Source of the DNA: Allacma fusca
Lineage: Eukaryota; Arthropoda; Collembola; Symphypleona; Sminthuridae
Assembly (NCBI GenBank): GCA_947179485.1
Contig: OX359245.1
Coordinates: 25,841,067 to 25,905,066, forward strand
Length of the DNA stretch: 64,000 nucleotides
Direction: 5' to 3'
Part shown: positions 15,001 through 26,809 of the stretch, piece by piece
Position numbering within the stretch: the stretch's first letter is position 1
How the letters are laid out: each line of letters opens with the position of its first letter
Notes under the pieces: generated by a model
Told to the model about the DNA's origin: nothing
Seen by the model: only the letters and a program-made list of their open reading frames with translations
The model's database searches: none
Program-made: the position numbers and the translations under genes

Positions 15001-16035
15001 AGTATTACATCTTCGGATTTAAATAAACACGGACCGCATTAACACTTACTTTTTCCTTCTTTACCGAAAGTGTCCCCAGATCTGACTCTTTACTTACAAC
15101 AGCTTTTAGCTGCTTCTCCACTTCCAACGTATCAGACTCATTTGCTACGTCCACAGCTGCTAGTGAGTGACATAAGCTCTCAGCCTACGGAAAATATCGT
15201 AAATATTAAACAAGCTTTATTCCTGAACAAAAATTCCTTGAACAGAAGTGAAAATCTGATTACGTACTTCAGTGACGTTCAGTTCGATTAGCACAGTGTC
15301 GCTGGAGTTGCTAATGGATGTTTGGAGAACAGTGTCCAGAAGCACAATCCCTTTGTACTCACTCCTAATTCCTACTGTGTCCTTATTAACCACAATGATC
15401 TTCTCGGTGCCTACAGTAAAGTCCCAGTCGGCTTCAGAATCTTCATCAGCTATAGAGTCATTAGCTACAATTTACAAATAATTACATAAAACATCCATTA
15501 TCTATTAAAGAGATTATTCTTATCAAGAGGGATATCCCATCTACAGCCATCGTTATTGTCTTAAAATCAATAATGACTAAAATAATCAACAGAACGAGGT
15601 TTAAAAGCACAAAATGATTCCCGCCGCAATTATACCAAAAACTATTAAAATTTCATTCCAATAGCATCCGGATTTAATTAAACAGAAAGCAGAATATATA
15701 TTAATTTCCGTAAACACATCCCTCAAACTCTGAAAACCCAATAAACATTTAGTAATATGATATAATCCACGATTTGTGACAACCTAGCCCACCCCATAAC
15801 CAATACCTAGATACATCCAAAACCCATCAAATATCCAAATCAACTTACAATTATTATAACTCGTATGGTAAATCACATCCCCAAGGGTCGGGTCCAGGAC
15901 AAAAATCTCTCTATCTTCTGTCCCAACAAAGATAACGTTGAGTTTATCATGAAGTAAAATCTTCCGAATAGTTTTCCCTCCTTTGACCATGAAAGGACTC
16001 TCATCGCTCTTCAATTCCTTCACATCTTCCATCAT
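1..16035 (-). CDS. BIRC6: BIRC6/BRUCE (apollon), giant BIR-containing ubiquitin ligase, 3' part missing
   Basis: Inhibitor of apoptosis and hybrid E2/E3 ubiquitin ligase acting on caspases, SMAC and autophagy factors at cytoplasmic membranes (family knowledge). Exons read from splice sites and frame: 16035-15849, 15464-15268, 15184-15050, 14859-14612, 14472-13994, 13734-11847, 11751-11461, 10895-10205, 9858-9064, 8771-7469, 7356-6507, 6351-6228, 5972-5829, 5596-5445, 5297-5108, 4998-4752, 4600-4232, 4148-3927, 3772-3266, 3143-2867, 2619-2345, 2243-1952, 1764-1316, 1213-914, about 700-467, 347-70. Together about 3,700 residues. N-terminal beta-propeller strands surround a BIR domain; then a jelly-roll around 12.4-12.7 kb (FELTLPKSTLVGHMDLKF), GLLEVEPLHFTC at 10.35 kb, the discoidin-like block RMHSGARRFVVLDFG at 9.2 kb, FPQDRVF at 7.9 kb and ATPPHRRAR at 3.4 kb, all in the order of the human protein. 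A stop in frame just upstream makes the ATG at 16035 the likely start. The ubiquitin-like and UBC domains must lie left of position 1. Confidence 0.96.
13994..14472 (-). other. BIR-domain exon of BIRC6
   Basis: This single exon encodes the BIR zinc-binding domain at about residues 256-335 of the predicted protein: WALPEKMAQAGFYH, then DRALCFTC, WEPTDEPWSEHERH and FCPFV. The zinc ligands expected for a BIR (two Cys, one His, one Cys) are all present, so the caspase/SMAC-binding module looks intact. It is followed in the same exon by a propeller strand (VVVWDIAKQ). The exon joins its neighbours in frame: the preceding exon ends in DYK and the following one begins after a split Glu codon. Confidence 0.93.
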
Positions 16036-18190
16036 TTCTCTTGCCACCTCTTCTCCTCACGCATATAATCACTGAATTATATGCAAGTGTCACTTGTCAA
16101 TTTTAAGACGAATTTTCGGCTTCTAATTATGACGTCCGCTAATCACGACGTCCTCCACAAAGAACATCAGTATTACAAAGCATGGTGCTTGTACAGATAT
16201 GTGGCCGAAGCCCGTAATCTAAAAACAACAAAAAACCCAGGAGGGGTAATTACACCGATATCTACTACACACTTGAGGAAGTCCCACCCATCTCATATGC
16301 GGACTCTTGAAGAATAAACCAAAACCAAATAAGTCCCACCAAAGTCCCTTCAAACAAAAACCACCATATAAGTATAATGTCAATCAAAAACCCTTTCCAT
16401 AGTAATTATGTCAATTCAAGGTCAGGATAAAAGCGTGCTTTGGATCCGGCCGGAGATAATACCGTATCCACAAACCAAGGCCCACATTCCTACCACATAT
16501 TTCTCATATGTCACAAAAAAAATGCTTAATATACTTTGACAGCCTAGATTGTCACTGGGATTACAGAGTTGGCCACAGTTGGAGCTATTTAAAATCCAGG
16601 GAGTTCTATGTAATAAGTATATGATTTAAAAATACTTGAACCATAGCTTACCTCAGAATTATTTCCGCCTTTGAGTCTACTAAACACGGATTACGGAGTG
16701 AAAAATGACTGATATTTAGAGTTTGGGAATTAATAGGAATCTACCGGCTGTTCTTAATTACTTCTATTTTTCTATATTACAGAGTCCAAGGTACGGTATT
16801 ATTAGGTTAATAGGAGGATCGGATGGCAGAAGTCATTTTCCAATTTATTTTCGTCGTACGTAATAAATAATTCTTGGGACGACAATATCCCAGTTCCTAT
16901 TTTCCCACTCCCGTAACTCCCTATGTACACTGAGACCAGTGTGGGCTCTGCTATAGGCAAGAGTCGCTTATGTATGTACGTTGGGGTGGCGTATAGAGAC
17001 TGTGAAGCGCAGGGGTTAGGCACGCCGTCCAGTTTCAGGACTGTCTTAACTTAACCCCGGCCCGGCCACTCGTGGATTTAATACTTACTTATTATTTAAC
17101 CACTGTTTTACAACTAGTTCGAAAAAGTGCTATGTATTTAATTAGTTACTGAACCCTGTATTTAAGTACGGTCCTCGTCATGACGCACGGGATTCTGTGC
17201 GGGGGTATTAGGAGTTACTGGTGAGGGGTAACGGAGTTGAAAGAATATTGTAATAAAATAATTATTATTATAAAAGTTAAACGCTTGTTATCGTGTTATC
17301 TTGTAAACATGGAGCTACAGCTCTATAATAATTCTATACAATAGAGTCGTACTGAGTACTATAAGTCCAAATATTTAGCTTTATGTTAATAGAGCAAGCG
17401 TACATCCATAATTGTGCATGCATAATAGGCACGTCCATCCGTCTCATTTCGCCCCTATCCCATCCCTGATTAGCACTAACAATAAGTCCTTCATAGAGTC
17501 ACTAATCACTAATTGTAAGGGACAGAGACACTTGTTGGGTAAATATTAGAGTAACTGTATTGGAATAATTACTTTAGTATTTTTTATGTATTTTTTTTAA
17601 ATTGGGGGGAAGGGGGAACCGCAATCCATGCTACAAAGCAAATATGAGGTGAAATAAAATGATGATCAATTGGAACATTTAATAAAATTGGGCCTGCGGT
17701 GGTTCCTGGGACCTCTAGTAGTTGATGGTTCAATCATGTACAAGAAAATTTAAATTATAATTCAGACGGTAGGCAGCGGAAGCTGTCTGTTGTACTATCT
17801 GTACGTAAATGTCTACTTATTTCCATGGGCTTGGTCCTAATTGAAAGTAGCGTCTTTTTGGGGCGCAGCGAGACGGAAGTTGCTTCTGGTTATCGGCGAC
17901 GTGGTCGTTGCTTCTGTTTGTCTGTGAGCACGCTAACTGCCGAGCGAATAAAATTGGATAATTCAATTTTTTTTAAGACAGATTAGATAAATAATAGGAA
18001 GCCCAGTGCTATCGGAGACTATAGGGTCATCCAATTGACCTCGGAAAATTAAAAGAGGTACTTAAAATATAAACACACGGGAATAAACTACCATTTAACA
18101 TATGTACGATTTCCAAATTTTTAGGGGTGAGTGATACAAGTCCATGTTGTGGAAGTGGACTTCTGTGATGATGTCTGGTTGTCCGTAAAC
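16036..18190. other. Gene-poor stretch upstream of BIRC6
   Basis: Presumed BIRC6 promoter/5' UTR side plus intergenic DNA. No open frame here shows splice-linked coding or family similarity; I saw no clear TATA box or repeat with defined ends. Confidence 0.5.
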
Positions 18191-19299
18191 CAGAGATGCG
18201 CAGCCATGGAAGGCTAGCCTTCCAAGAAGGCTTCCTTGAAGGCGGAAAGGTAACTATCTTAATGTTGCAGAAGGAACGGAAGGATGAAGATTAGGGGTGA
18301 GTATCTCGTTGGTTTTAAAATTCTCGTTTGTCTCGTTCTCGTTTCTGAAAAAAATACGAGAACGAGATATTTTGATAACGAGAGTAGCGAGAGTAAGCAA
18401 CGCACGAGACAAACGAGACAGGGCAAAAACATGGTATTTGTTTTGAAATATATGCAATTTAATTGTAGCCTGCACAAATTCTGGTGAGAGAACATACAAA
18501 TTTATTTAATTTCACTAAATAGAAAAATCCCAAGGCGCGAAATATTTATTTTTAGGTTTGGGCCATAAAATTTGAAAACACGAACGTGAGAAAAATTAAT
18601 GAAGAACTACCGCAATAAATGCTAGCACCAAGAACTGCAAAATGTCTTAATTGGAAAAATGGCATAGCAAAACACCTCATTTTTCAGTTTGATATGGGTT
18701 TAAACAAGATTTAATTGTAAACGATATTCTCGTTAAATAAAGCGAGATGTCTCGTACTGTCTCGTTGATGTATAAAGAACGAGATAAACGAGATTCTCGT
18801 CTCGTTGTCTCGTAATACTCACCCCTAATGAAGATACTTTTTTCTGAAGGCTGAAGGAAGCCTTCACAAAAACTAGCAATGAAGGATTGTGAAGGAAGGG
18901 TTAATAAATATTAGCCCTATAAGGTCGTGAAGGCTTCCATGTATATGTATACGAAATATCTATAACGTGAAAGCATAGCATATGCAACGACGTTTCGCTG
19001 CTAGTGCAATAATACAACCAATTCGTGATCTCACAACTGACAATGTGTGCCCCTCTCTTCACTGCACTGAATCCTGTTGGTGCAAAATGTTTTTAAGCCT
19101 GTTTTAGTTGTAAAATTGAAAGAAGGCTATTTTTAGAAGAAGGCTGAAGGCAAAAATGAGAGTATATATTTTGGAAGGAAGAGTGAAGGAAGACAGATTT
19201 TTTAGAGGGCTTCATTCTAGGACATGTTGAAGGGGAAATTTTTACTGAATTTTCGTCTTCGAAGGCTTGAAGGAAGGCTATTTCTTTTGCGCATCTCTG
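18191..19299. mobile_element. hAT-like non-autonomous element, interrupted by a second element
   Basis: Ends CAGAGATGCGCA and TGCGCATCTCTG form a perfect 12-bp terminal inverted repeat. Both sides are flanked by CCGTAAAC (18183-18190 and 19300-19307), an 8-bp target duplication typical of hAT elements. The interior is dominated by GGAAGGCTT-type oligomers in both orientations (for example 18206-18245 and 19118-19280). The 536-bp element at 18292-18827 is inserted in it; without that insertion and its 8-bp duplication it would be about 565 bp. No transposase frame is visible. Confidence 0.85.
18292..18827. mobile_element. TAGGGGTGAG-family hAT-like MITE, copy 1
   Basis: A 536-bp element beginning TAGGGGTGAGTAT and ending ATACTCACCCCTA, flanked on both sides by ATGAAGAT (18284-18291 and 18828-18835). 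Subterminal regions are made of CTCGTT/AACGAG oligomers in both orientations; the centre is AT-rich and non-coding. Related copies lie at 39777-40307 and 58531-59072. It is nested in the CAGAGATGCGCA element, so it inserted later. Confidence 0.92.
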
Positions 19300-19514
19300 C
19301 CGTAAACACAATAACTTCGAGCCTTTAAAAGCATGCCATTTTTTTAAACAATGACCGAGTAGATAGAAAAAAGGTGTCTATTGCTTTTGGAAGAGATTCG
19401 AGTCATGGATTTGACCCTTGAAAATTAAAAGAGGTCACATATAAACAAAATATGGGATATTACATGTATGTATGTTAGTTTTATGTTTTTCATTCTAGAA
19501 CTGAATTTTTTAAT

Positions 19515-21848
19515 TTATTGATTGTTAAGAGCAGAAATATCTGAAATAGTAATTAGTTGGTAGACAATTGTTATAATTAGTATGCTGCAATTCAAAAAAC
19601 TCTGGCTGCTTTCACTAACATTCTGATCTATCTTTTTATCTAACTTTTGATTCCAACTGCCACTTCTGTTGTTCTGGTTGAGGTTAAAGCCGTTGCAAGC
19701 CTTGTACCCACAAACACATTGAATCCCTTCTGTAATGAGGTCCCCAAAGGGCTCCGGATTTTCCCATTGTGTACTACATTCCACTTGATTCGGCTTGGAA
19801 ATCTCTCCAAGGGATTTATACCGGATCAAGAACACTTCCCCTCCCAGTCTTCCCGTAGTGGCAGTGCAATGGAACCCGAAGATACCCTTTGATTTCCCAC
19901 TGACCTTAGCTCGTTTCGCAAATCGAGCCTCCATGTCGGTACCCGAGTAGAAATTTTGGTCAGTGCACAGTTATTAGTACGTTAAAAATTGACGTCAATT
20001 GGTCCGAGCAACGTCCAGTTGTGACGTCCAGCTGAATACAATATGTCCGCTTTGACAACGACAGCTGAACGTCAGATACTTACGAAAATATTACTTTAAA
20101 ACAGGACGTCTGGTTTACGCCAAATATCGTCGTTTAGGCAATGCAATTTATGGTCGCCATTTCACCTAGGCTAAAATATTGTTTACTGATTAAATTCTAT
20201 CACAAAAAAATAAATAAGTAGTGCATTTCATTTTCCCTCCAGATAATCATTCATAGGTATTTAACCAGTATTCTTCAGTCCTAATTCCTAATTCCAGATC
20301 TCATTTTCTGCCCCCTCCAAACGGAAAAATGAAATCTGAAAATAACAGAAATATTTATTTTGCATTATATATTTATTTGTAACTTAAAACAAGGCACAAC
20401 AATTAATTACCTACTTTTTTAAAAAACTAAATATTATTTTGCAACTAAATATTATTTAAATCACTGTATTTATTCACAACTTATTTTTTATTTGTCCTTG
20501 TGCATGCAACTGGTAACTGATAGAAGTTGATTACTGGTAGGTATATATACGTAATAGTATTGGTAGCACTTTAAATTATTATTATTGCTCAAAGTTGGCA
20601 GCTATTTGAAGCTATAATAATTATTTTTGAGAATAATTAAAAATTACAATTTCATAACTTATTCACCATTAATAACATCACAACAACTACGTCCTTAACT
20701 ACATTCACTTCTTACCTTTGATATACAGTATACAAAAGTATGTACATATTTAAATCTAAAATTGTAATATCTGTAAGTTGCTGCGGAAATGATACACGAC
20801 TTGTATTTTAATTTAGAATAATAATTTAATTTGCTTACCTGAAAAAATTTACAAACGGAACTGCCAAGCGTTGACTGTTAGAACGTTAGAAGTTAGAGCG
20901 AAGTGATAAATGAGACGTCATTTAAAGTTTGAACTTGGAGCTTATATTATAAGCTTGTATTATAAACTTGGATAAACAGCGCTCTCATCCTCAGCCAGTT
21001 TGTAAATACGCATGTGCCGAGTTTACCATGTTTGACCTAAATTTAACGTTATAATAACGACCGGGTTGACGTAAGGTGTGTATAGGCGGGAAGTGCTAGA
21101 ATCTATTGATATTTACGTCAGGCTCACGTAAATATAGCCTTCGGTATAGTTACTGTCGTTATATGCCCGGAATTTTACGTTAACGAAACGTTATGAATGT
21201 TCTATTAATTAACGTTAGAACTTGATTTTCAAAGAACGCTGTTCTTTTCATTGCAAATTATGTTCATATTTGTGATAGTCACATTGACGTTCATGGGACA
21301 TCCCATATATGACCGAAAATTTGAGTTTAGTCAATTTAACGTCAACTAATGTCAATTACCATATCCAGACGTTCATCTAACCAACCATTTCTACTCGGGT
21401 AATAACTGTGGACGTGGACACATTGGGTAAACGAAAGGAAACAATTCTCATAATTTGTAATACTGTTACTGTTGAATCAAAAAGTTTGGATTCCTTTCAC
21501 AAACCTCGCGGGACCAGGTTCGATTTATTAGCACTAAATATGAGACCCAATGCTCCGTTGAGGTAATCTTTTGGAGGGGCTTCGTTGTCCTCATCGTGCA
21601 AACAGGGATAGTCGAGTGTGTCAATTTCTCCGTCTAAATGGAAGCAATTGAAGCACTCGAGGTCTTTTTCTTTTGCTTCAGCTAGAAAGTATAATTATTT
21701 TATTTAAAATATCCATCCTCTCCTAATCTAACGAATTTATTTTCATTTTTTTAAAAAATAAGTCCTCACCAACAATGCCCACATGATGAAGGTATATCCC
21801 GGAAACTGAAAGGAAATAATGTAGCCAGTACCAGCTGAACCGTTTCAT
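19515..21848 (-). CDS. Ly6/uPAR-like secreted, probably GPI-anchored protein
   Basis: Three exons can be joined in frame: 21848-21770, 21681-21505 and about 19909-19515, giving 216 residues. Exon 1 encodes a signal peptide (MKRFSWYWLHYFLSV...). Exon 2 starts the cysteine-rich domain (LECFNCF, DYPCL). Exon 3 ends it with QCVCGYKACNG, the CxC...CN ending characteristic of three-finger Ly6 domains, followed by a hydrophilic linker and a hydrophobic tail (FLNCSILIITIVYQLITI) that looks like a GPI-attachment signal. Related arthropod proteins include quiver/sleepless, which modulate ion channels; that role is not shown here. Intron 2 contains the 1.46-kb element at 19942-21399, ending only about 30 bp from exon 3. 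The exon 3 acceptor is weak (poor pyrimidine tract), so its exact start is uncertain. Confidence 0.68.
19942..21399. mobile_element. TA-flanked 1.46-kb non-autonomous DNA element
   Basis: Terminal inverted repeat CCCGAGTAGAAA / TTTCTACTCGGG, each end abutting a TA dinucleotide (19940-19941, 21400-21401), as produced by Tc1/mariner- or PIF-like insertion. Subterminal parts carry many AACGT/GACGTC-type motifs in both orientations; the middle is AT-rich and has no long open frame, so a transposase is absent. It lies inside the second intron of the Ly6-like gene. Confidence 0.8.
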
Positions 21849-22462
21849 ATTTTTGTAAGCATCTGCATGTGCACTGCAGATGTGAAACAATGTTTCCAAG
21901 CTGAACCTGAAACTTCAGCAACTTATGGTAATGTTAAATAAAAAATGAGGTTTTAAAAAACCAAAACGAAGATGCTTTTACGGTTCTAAAAAGTGAAAAA
22001 CTAGCATTTGGTGCGGGAGGAATTAGAGCAATAATGAACGATACAAAGCATCTCGGGTGCTACCGAATAATGTATCATGTATACGTATGTGTTTATTATA
22101 ATTAATAATATTATTATTTTAAATTTTATTATCACCCGTCAACAACTACTTACTTTACTTTGTTTTTAAAAAATGATGCTGGGAAAAAATTGTTGTGCGC
22201 CAAAATAAAGAGACTAGACTAAGTTGTTTTTGTACTTCGTTTTTATTCGTGTGTCAACACGTCGTGCCAGTTGTTAATGTCACTTTGGTGATAAAACCAT
22301 GGAGGAAATACAGCCAAACAAGGAATCATATTAAATTATACATATGCAATACACTTGCATGTAATTTCAACTTTAGTTGCTTAAAAGCTCAAGCTGTTTG
22401 CTTATATTTATTACCCGGGAGTACCTCTTTGTTTTGAGATAAAATTATAAACGTGGAGTTAA

Positions 22463-24605
22463 TTAACCTTTGAAGGGTTTTCGAAGTTGAGCTATATTTC
22501 GGGATCCAGTTTTTGATTTTGGAAGGGCATCTTCTGGTCGTGGGTTCTGAGTCTTAACTGGTTCACGGGTGTCTCTATTATCCTCAGGAAACTGAATGTC
22601 GTTCCCCAGAACTCTTTGGAGCATTTTGTGAACCACCTGGACCTGAGCTCCTTTTCTAGTGGCTGTGAACATGAGTATGCCATTACAAATTTTTTAAATT
22701 TATTCCAGTTGGGCTTAAAATAAAGGGAAAGAAATGAAATAATTACCAAAATCCTTTCCGGTGAATCCATAAGTGTCCCAGCACCCAATGTCATTTTCCG
22801 GGGACTTTACGCTTTGAGGAAATACCATAATAATGTTATTAGCTTCCGCCACTTGCAAAAATCCACTGTTCACTGTATGATTCATCCCTAGGAAGTCTCT
22901 GTCAAAATTAATCAAAGTTGATTAAACTATCGATTTGTGCATATACAGCGGTAATTGTTTATTGGGGCAATATATTTGTAAGTACCTGCCGGAGAAGCAC
23001 CCGTGAAAGTAAAAATGTAAATAGCACTCCGCCGGTCTAGACCCCCCAAATCCCGGCCTGTCTCTTCCCGGGTTACTTAGTTTGCAAGCTTTCGGAACGT
23101 AAACAAACCCTACATCGTCCATGTCATGACGCTCTGGGATGAAAAATTCCCTCTGGTTAAACGTTTGCAAGGGTTCCAGCCGCTCATTTCCTTCAGTAAA
23201 AACAAATCATTATCCTAATGTTGTACTAATTAAATACAAATTGCTTGTAATACCATATGACATCGGTAAATAGAAAATAAGCTTTACAAAACAAATAAAC
23301 AAATAACAGGACCATACCTGGTCGTTTGATGGATGGTCCCAATAAAAACTGTAATGATTCCAGTGCCCCAGAAAATCCACAATTTCCAATGTAATCCGTA
23401 TTTGCAGAGGCGTCAGTACATTTACCCCCATAAGAATCCGACGGCTGAAAAAATTTAATTTATAAAAGGAATATAATTCACATTAGTCCATCATTCTTAA
23501 GTCTGGGACTCTAAAAAAATATGTATTGGTTCCCAAAAATTACCAGCAACAGTTCAGCATCCATTACCCGGGTCCGGATATTTAGCGAATTTTGTATCAT
23601 GGGCTCATACAATTTCAGGATATTCAAGCTCATTTCTGAAGTATCACAAACCAAAAAAAATACAAATATAAGGAACATCATTGTTCAGAGTGGTTTTAAT
23701 AAATATTGTCAATAAAAAGAGTCTCTTTGAGCTGCTAACGACAGTGTTTTGTCGCTAAATTGTAAAATTATTACCCGGTGTGAACAGAAAGTTACGTAGG
23801 CCTGTGAACACATATAGTTTTTTATTCTGGAGAAACGCCGGATTCCCAATAAGTCTCTGCTCGTAGAATCGTTGGATGTCATTGAGGGCCATGTTTGGGT
23901 CATACAGCTGGCTGGCCGGAGGGTTGTCCAACTTGGTACATGCGTCATCATAGTCCTTCTGGATCCCATTTCCAGGACCGCATCTGTAGTATGCTAATAA
24001 GATTGTGCAAGGGAATTGTTTCAGTTATTTTTTGTTCTTTCTTCAATCAGAGATGTCAGATGGTACTGTGAGTAAGGCTCTGACCAAATACTTTTAAAAT
24101 GGCTTACTATGAGAAAATACAGCAATGCCACTGAATAAACTCGGATAAGAAAATTGCATCTGCTGTGCAAAAGTTCCTCCACTTGAAAATCCTGATAGTG
24201 TAACACTGTTGTCCCGTATTCGCCATGGTTCTATACATAGATTTGTAAGTTAACCAATTTTTGTATGAGCACTCACATAACCTGTGTATATTACAGTGCA
24301 CTCTCCCTACAAGTTCAACCCTAGAACAGAAACATTTAACGCTCTTTTTTAAAAAATTACGCCGTATCTAGTAAACTTGTTCAAAATGCGTCCCTGGAGC
24401 TAATATTTGCTCTAAAAAGATTCTCATAGTGAGATTGCACTGCATATTGTAAATGAATGTGTAATATATAATAATAAAATAAATGTTTGAGTAAAGCTTC
24501 CTAACGATTACCTAATCTAATGTGTTGGCCGTGGATGGAAATAAATAGTAAAATATTTGTGAGAACAAAGCTCAATAACCGGGGCGACGTGATCAAGGCC
24601 ATCAT
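22463..24605 (-). CDS. PHB-depolymerase/LpqC-type esterase-like secreted protein
   Basis: Eight exons join in frame with no leftover bases: 24605-24512, 24230-24108, 23993-23775, 23635-23544, 23444-23318, 23190-22986, 22898-22747, 22662-22463; 403 residues. A signal peptide (MMALITSPRLLSFVL...) is followed by the alpha/beta-hydrolase nucleophile elbow SGFSSGG (Ser47). The C-terminal half repeats the family's second block: GFVYVPKAC, FYFHGCFSGR, ANNIIMVFPQ, GCWDTYGFTG and FATRKGAQV. Characterised members are secreted esterases cleaving polyhydroxybutyrate or feruloyl esters, mainly bacterial and fungal. Here the triad Asp position reads GLRNFL (Asn140) and the His position reads AELLLPSD (Leu174, where relatives have GHAxVTD), so hydrolase activity is doubtful. 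Eight spliced exons rule out recent bacterial contamination. Confidence 0.88.
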
Positions 24606-26292
24606 CCTCTAAAAAATTGGTCACGGTACTCACTCCTACAATATCTCTTGTGTTCTGAATATAGCGTATGATCTTGTGAATTCTACAGCTAAAACCAAGG
24701 TTGAGTCCAAGATCTTGTACTGAGATCCGTTCTACCCTTCAACTGTCAAAATGCTACTGTTACGGTAATTGTGGAATGGCGAGTTTTACAGCAACTTTTA
24801 TACTTTCGCAAGTGACATGCATATTTTGTGTTTTCAATAAGCAGGTTGGGACTTTGTGCTCACAATTATTGCCAATATTTCGAGTGCATGACGGCAACAA
24901 CTTTTGAGAAGAAAAAATTAACTCGTTATGCATGAAGTCATTCAGTGTTAAAAGGAAAGAGTCACACAAATTAGATACTTTTTAGGGTCAGACCGGGCGG
25001 ATGTCGGAAACCGCTTAATTGTTTACTTCAAGACACGGTACACACAGTGGTGTTGTCTGTTTTCAAGTAATTAATTATGAGCAAATATGCCCCTATACTG
25101 CCTTTTCTACAAAACTATCTCTCTGGACTCTGAACGTCCAATTCCAATTTATTTAAAGTGACGTTAACTTCTTTGTCGCAATTCAGAGGACGTCATGAGA
25201 GATATATTTTTTCATTTCCATTCACATACTATTCTTCCAGTACATAGCTGTAACCATTTCCGGGAGAGTCGTACAAAATATCAATACAAATAATTACTTA
25301 AATCCTGGAGACATTACATAGGTTTCTTTAAAGTTAAAAACATTATATTATAATTAATTAAGTAAATCCGTAATAATTATTACAACCTATACTGTAAATT
25401 ATTATGCATCTAAAGGAAGCAGAAAAGAAATCCAGTCTCTTCTCGAATTCATACTCTATGTTGTGACGGACAATAAAAATTTTAGCACATCCGTTTGGGA
25501 GTGGGTGGTTGCCTTGTGGGTCGACATCTTATTGTTGGCTTTGCCAAGGTAAGGTAAATAAATGAGCATGGAAGCTAGAGTTACTGCGCAACAGCGAGTG
25601 GGACATTATGCTAGTAAATGTAATTTGTGAATTTACACTAGTAATTGTATAAGTAGTTTTTACTCCATGTAAATAATTAGGTCAACAGCAAGGGAAACTT
25701 AAATTCTTTACACGTGTCAAGAGTTATGATTAAGTACTTGTCGTATACATATTCTACGGCATTGTAAGCAGCCATCCATTTAAAACTCTACGCCTAAAAC
25801 CTCAGATTTTACGCGTCCCACCCTCAATTAATGTGAGGCCCACGGATCGCTAATCAGGGGTAGGCCATAACGCCAGCGTAAACTTGTGAATTTGATAATA
25901 AATTTTATTGGTAAAATAAAAATAAGTCTTTATTGGTCATTCAAATGGTGGAAACCCGTTGGATGTACCACTGAAGTGTTGGGAAATTATCACGTGAAAC
26001 GTGTGTCGCTTGAAAATTCCAACTATTTTTTACCGGCTACCTGAAAATATACTTGGATAAAGGGATAATTTTTTAAAACGACCTCTTGTTTCGCAAATTG
26101 AGCTTTATTTAGGAAATACCGTGATCAAAGTTAGTTTCTCATACTTTTACCAAGGCTGTTGGAATGTATAACAAAATTGCATTTAGACAGAAGTTTCATA
26201 ACATTTCAGGGCATTTTGGGCAGTGGGGTAACAAAACTGTACGAATTAATAAAAAAACGTATCATTTAACCCAGACACACAACTAAAACATA
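24606..26292. other. Gene-free intergenic stretch
   Basis: Presumed 5' flank of the esterase-like gene. The short open frames here show no splice linkage, repeats or recognisable motif. Confidence 0.45.
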
Positions 26293-26400
26293 CATATCGT
26301 CGGCTAAATTCGAAAAAGTACCATTTTCATTTCATAACCCATGCTTTAAAATGGGTTCGCAAATGAAAATGGTACTTTTTAGAATTTAGCCAACGATATG
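26293..26400. mobile_element. 108-bp palindromic MITE with TA duplications
   Basis: Near-perfect hairpin: the left arm CATATCGTCGGCTAAATTC and right arm GAATTTAGCCAACGATATG continue inward (GTACCATTTTCATTT against AAATGAAAATGGTAC) to a small loop. TA dinucleotides at 26291-26292 and 26401-26402 suggest a Tc1/mariner-type target duplication. It is non-coding; a structured-RNA role cannot be excluded. Confidence 0.65.
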
Positions 26401-26809
26401 TAGCATAAAATTGACAAAATGTTTATATCAAGGATGGGAATCGGAATCGGTATCCGAATCGGAATCAGAATTATATTCGAAAATTTGAGGATTTTAATTC
26501 ATATTGGAATTCCAAATAATTCCCAGAAAGTATTTTAATTCAAAATCGCATTCAAAACAATTTTTGGAATCGGAATTGGTATTCAAATTTTTTTTACTGA
26601 ATTCCGATTAAAATAAAGTATTGTTTTCAATGGTATATTTCATCAAGTGTACATACTTAAATTTTATAATTGTCGCAATTTTTTACTTACAACGTAAATT
26701 TTATCAAAGAGCATTGGCGAACGTTTTCCTTAAAAAAACTTACTGTTTAACTGTTTAAAAGCTTACGTTAAATTATAGTAATTATTATTAAGAAAGCCCA
26801 AAGGTCTCA

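Noticed and set aside
16802-17023. 73-codon minus-strand frame upstream of BIRC6.
   Set aside because: No domain, no splice linkage, and not in a position to extend the BIRC6 N-terminus because of the in-frame stop before 16035.
23709-23969. Minus-strand frame starting MGSRRTMMTHVPSW.
   Set aside because: It is the wrong-frame shadow of the true esterase-like exon 23993-23775, which reads YYRCGPGNG in the correct frame.
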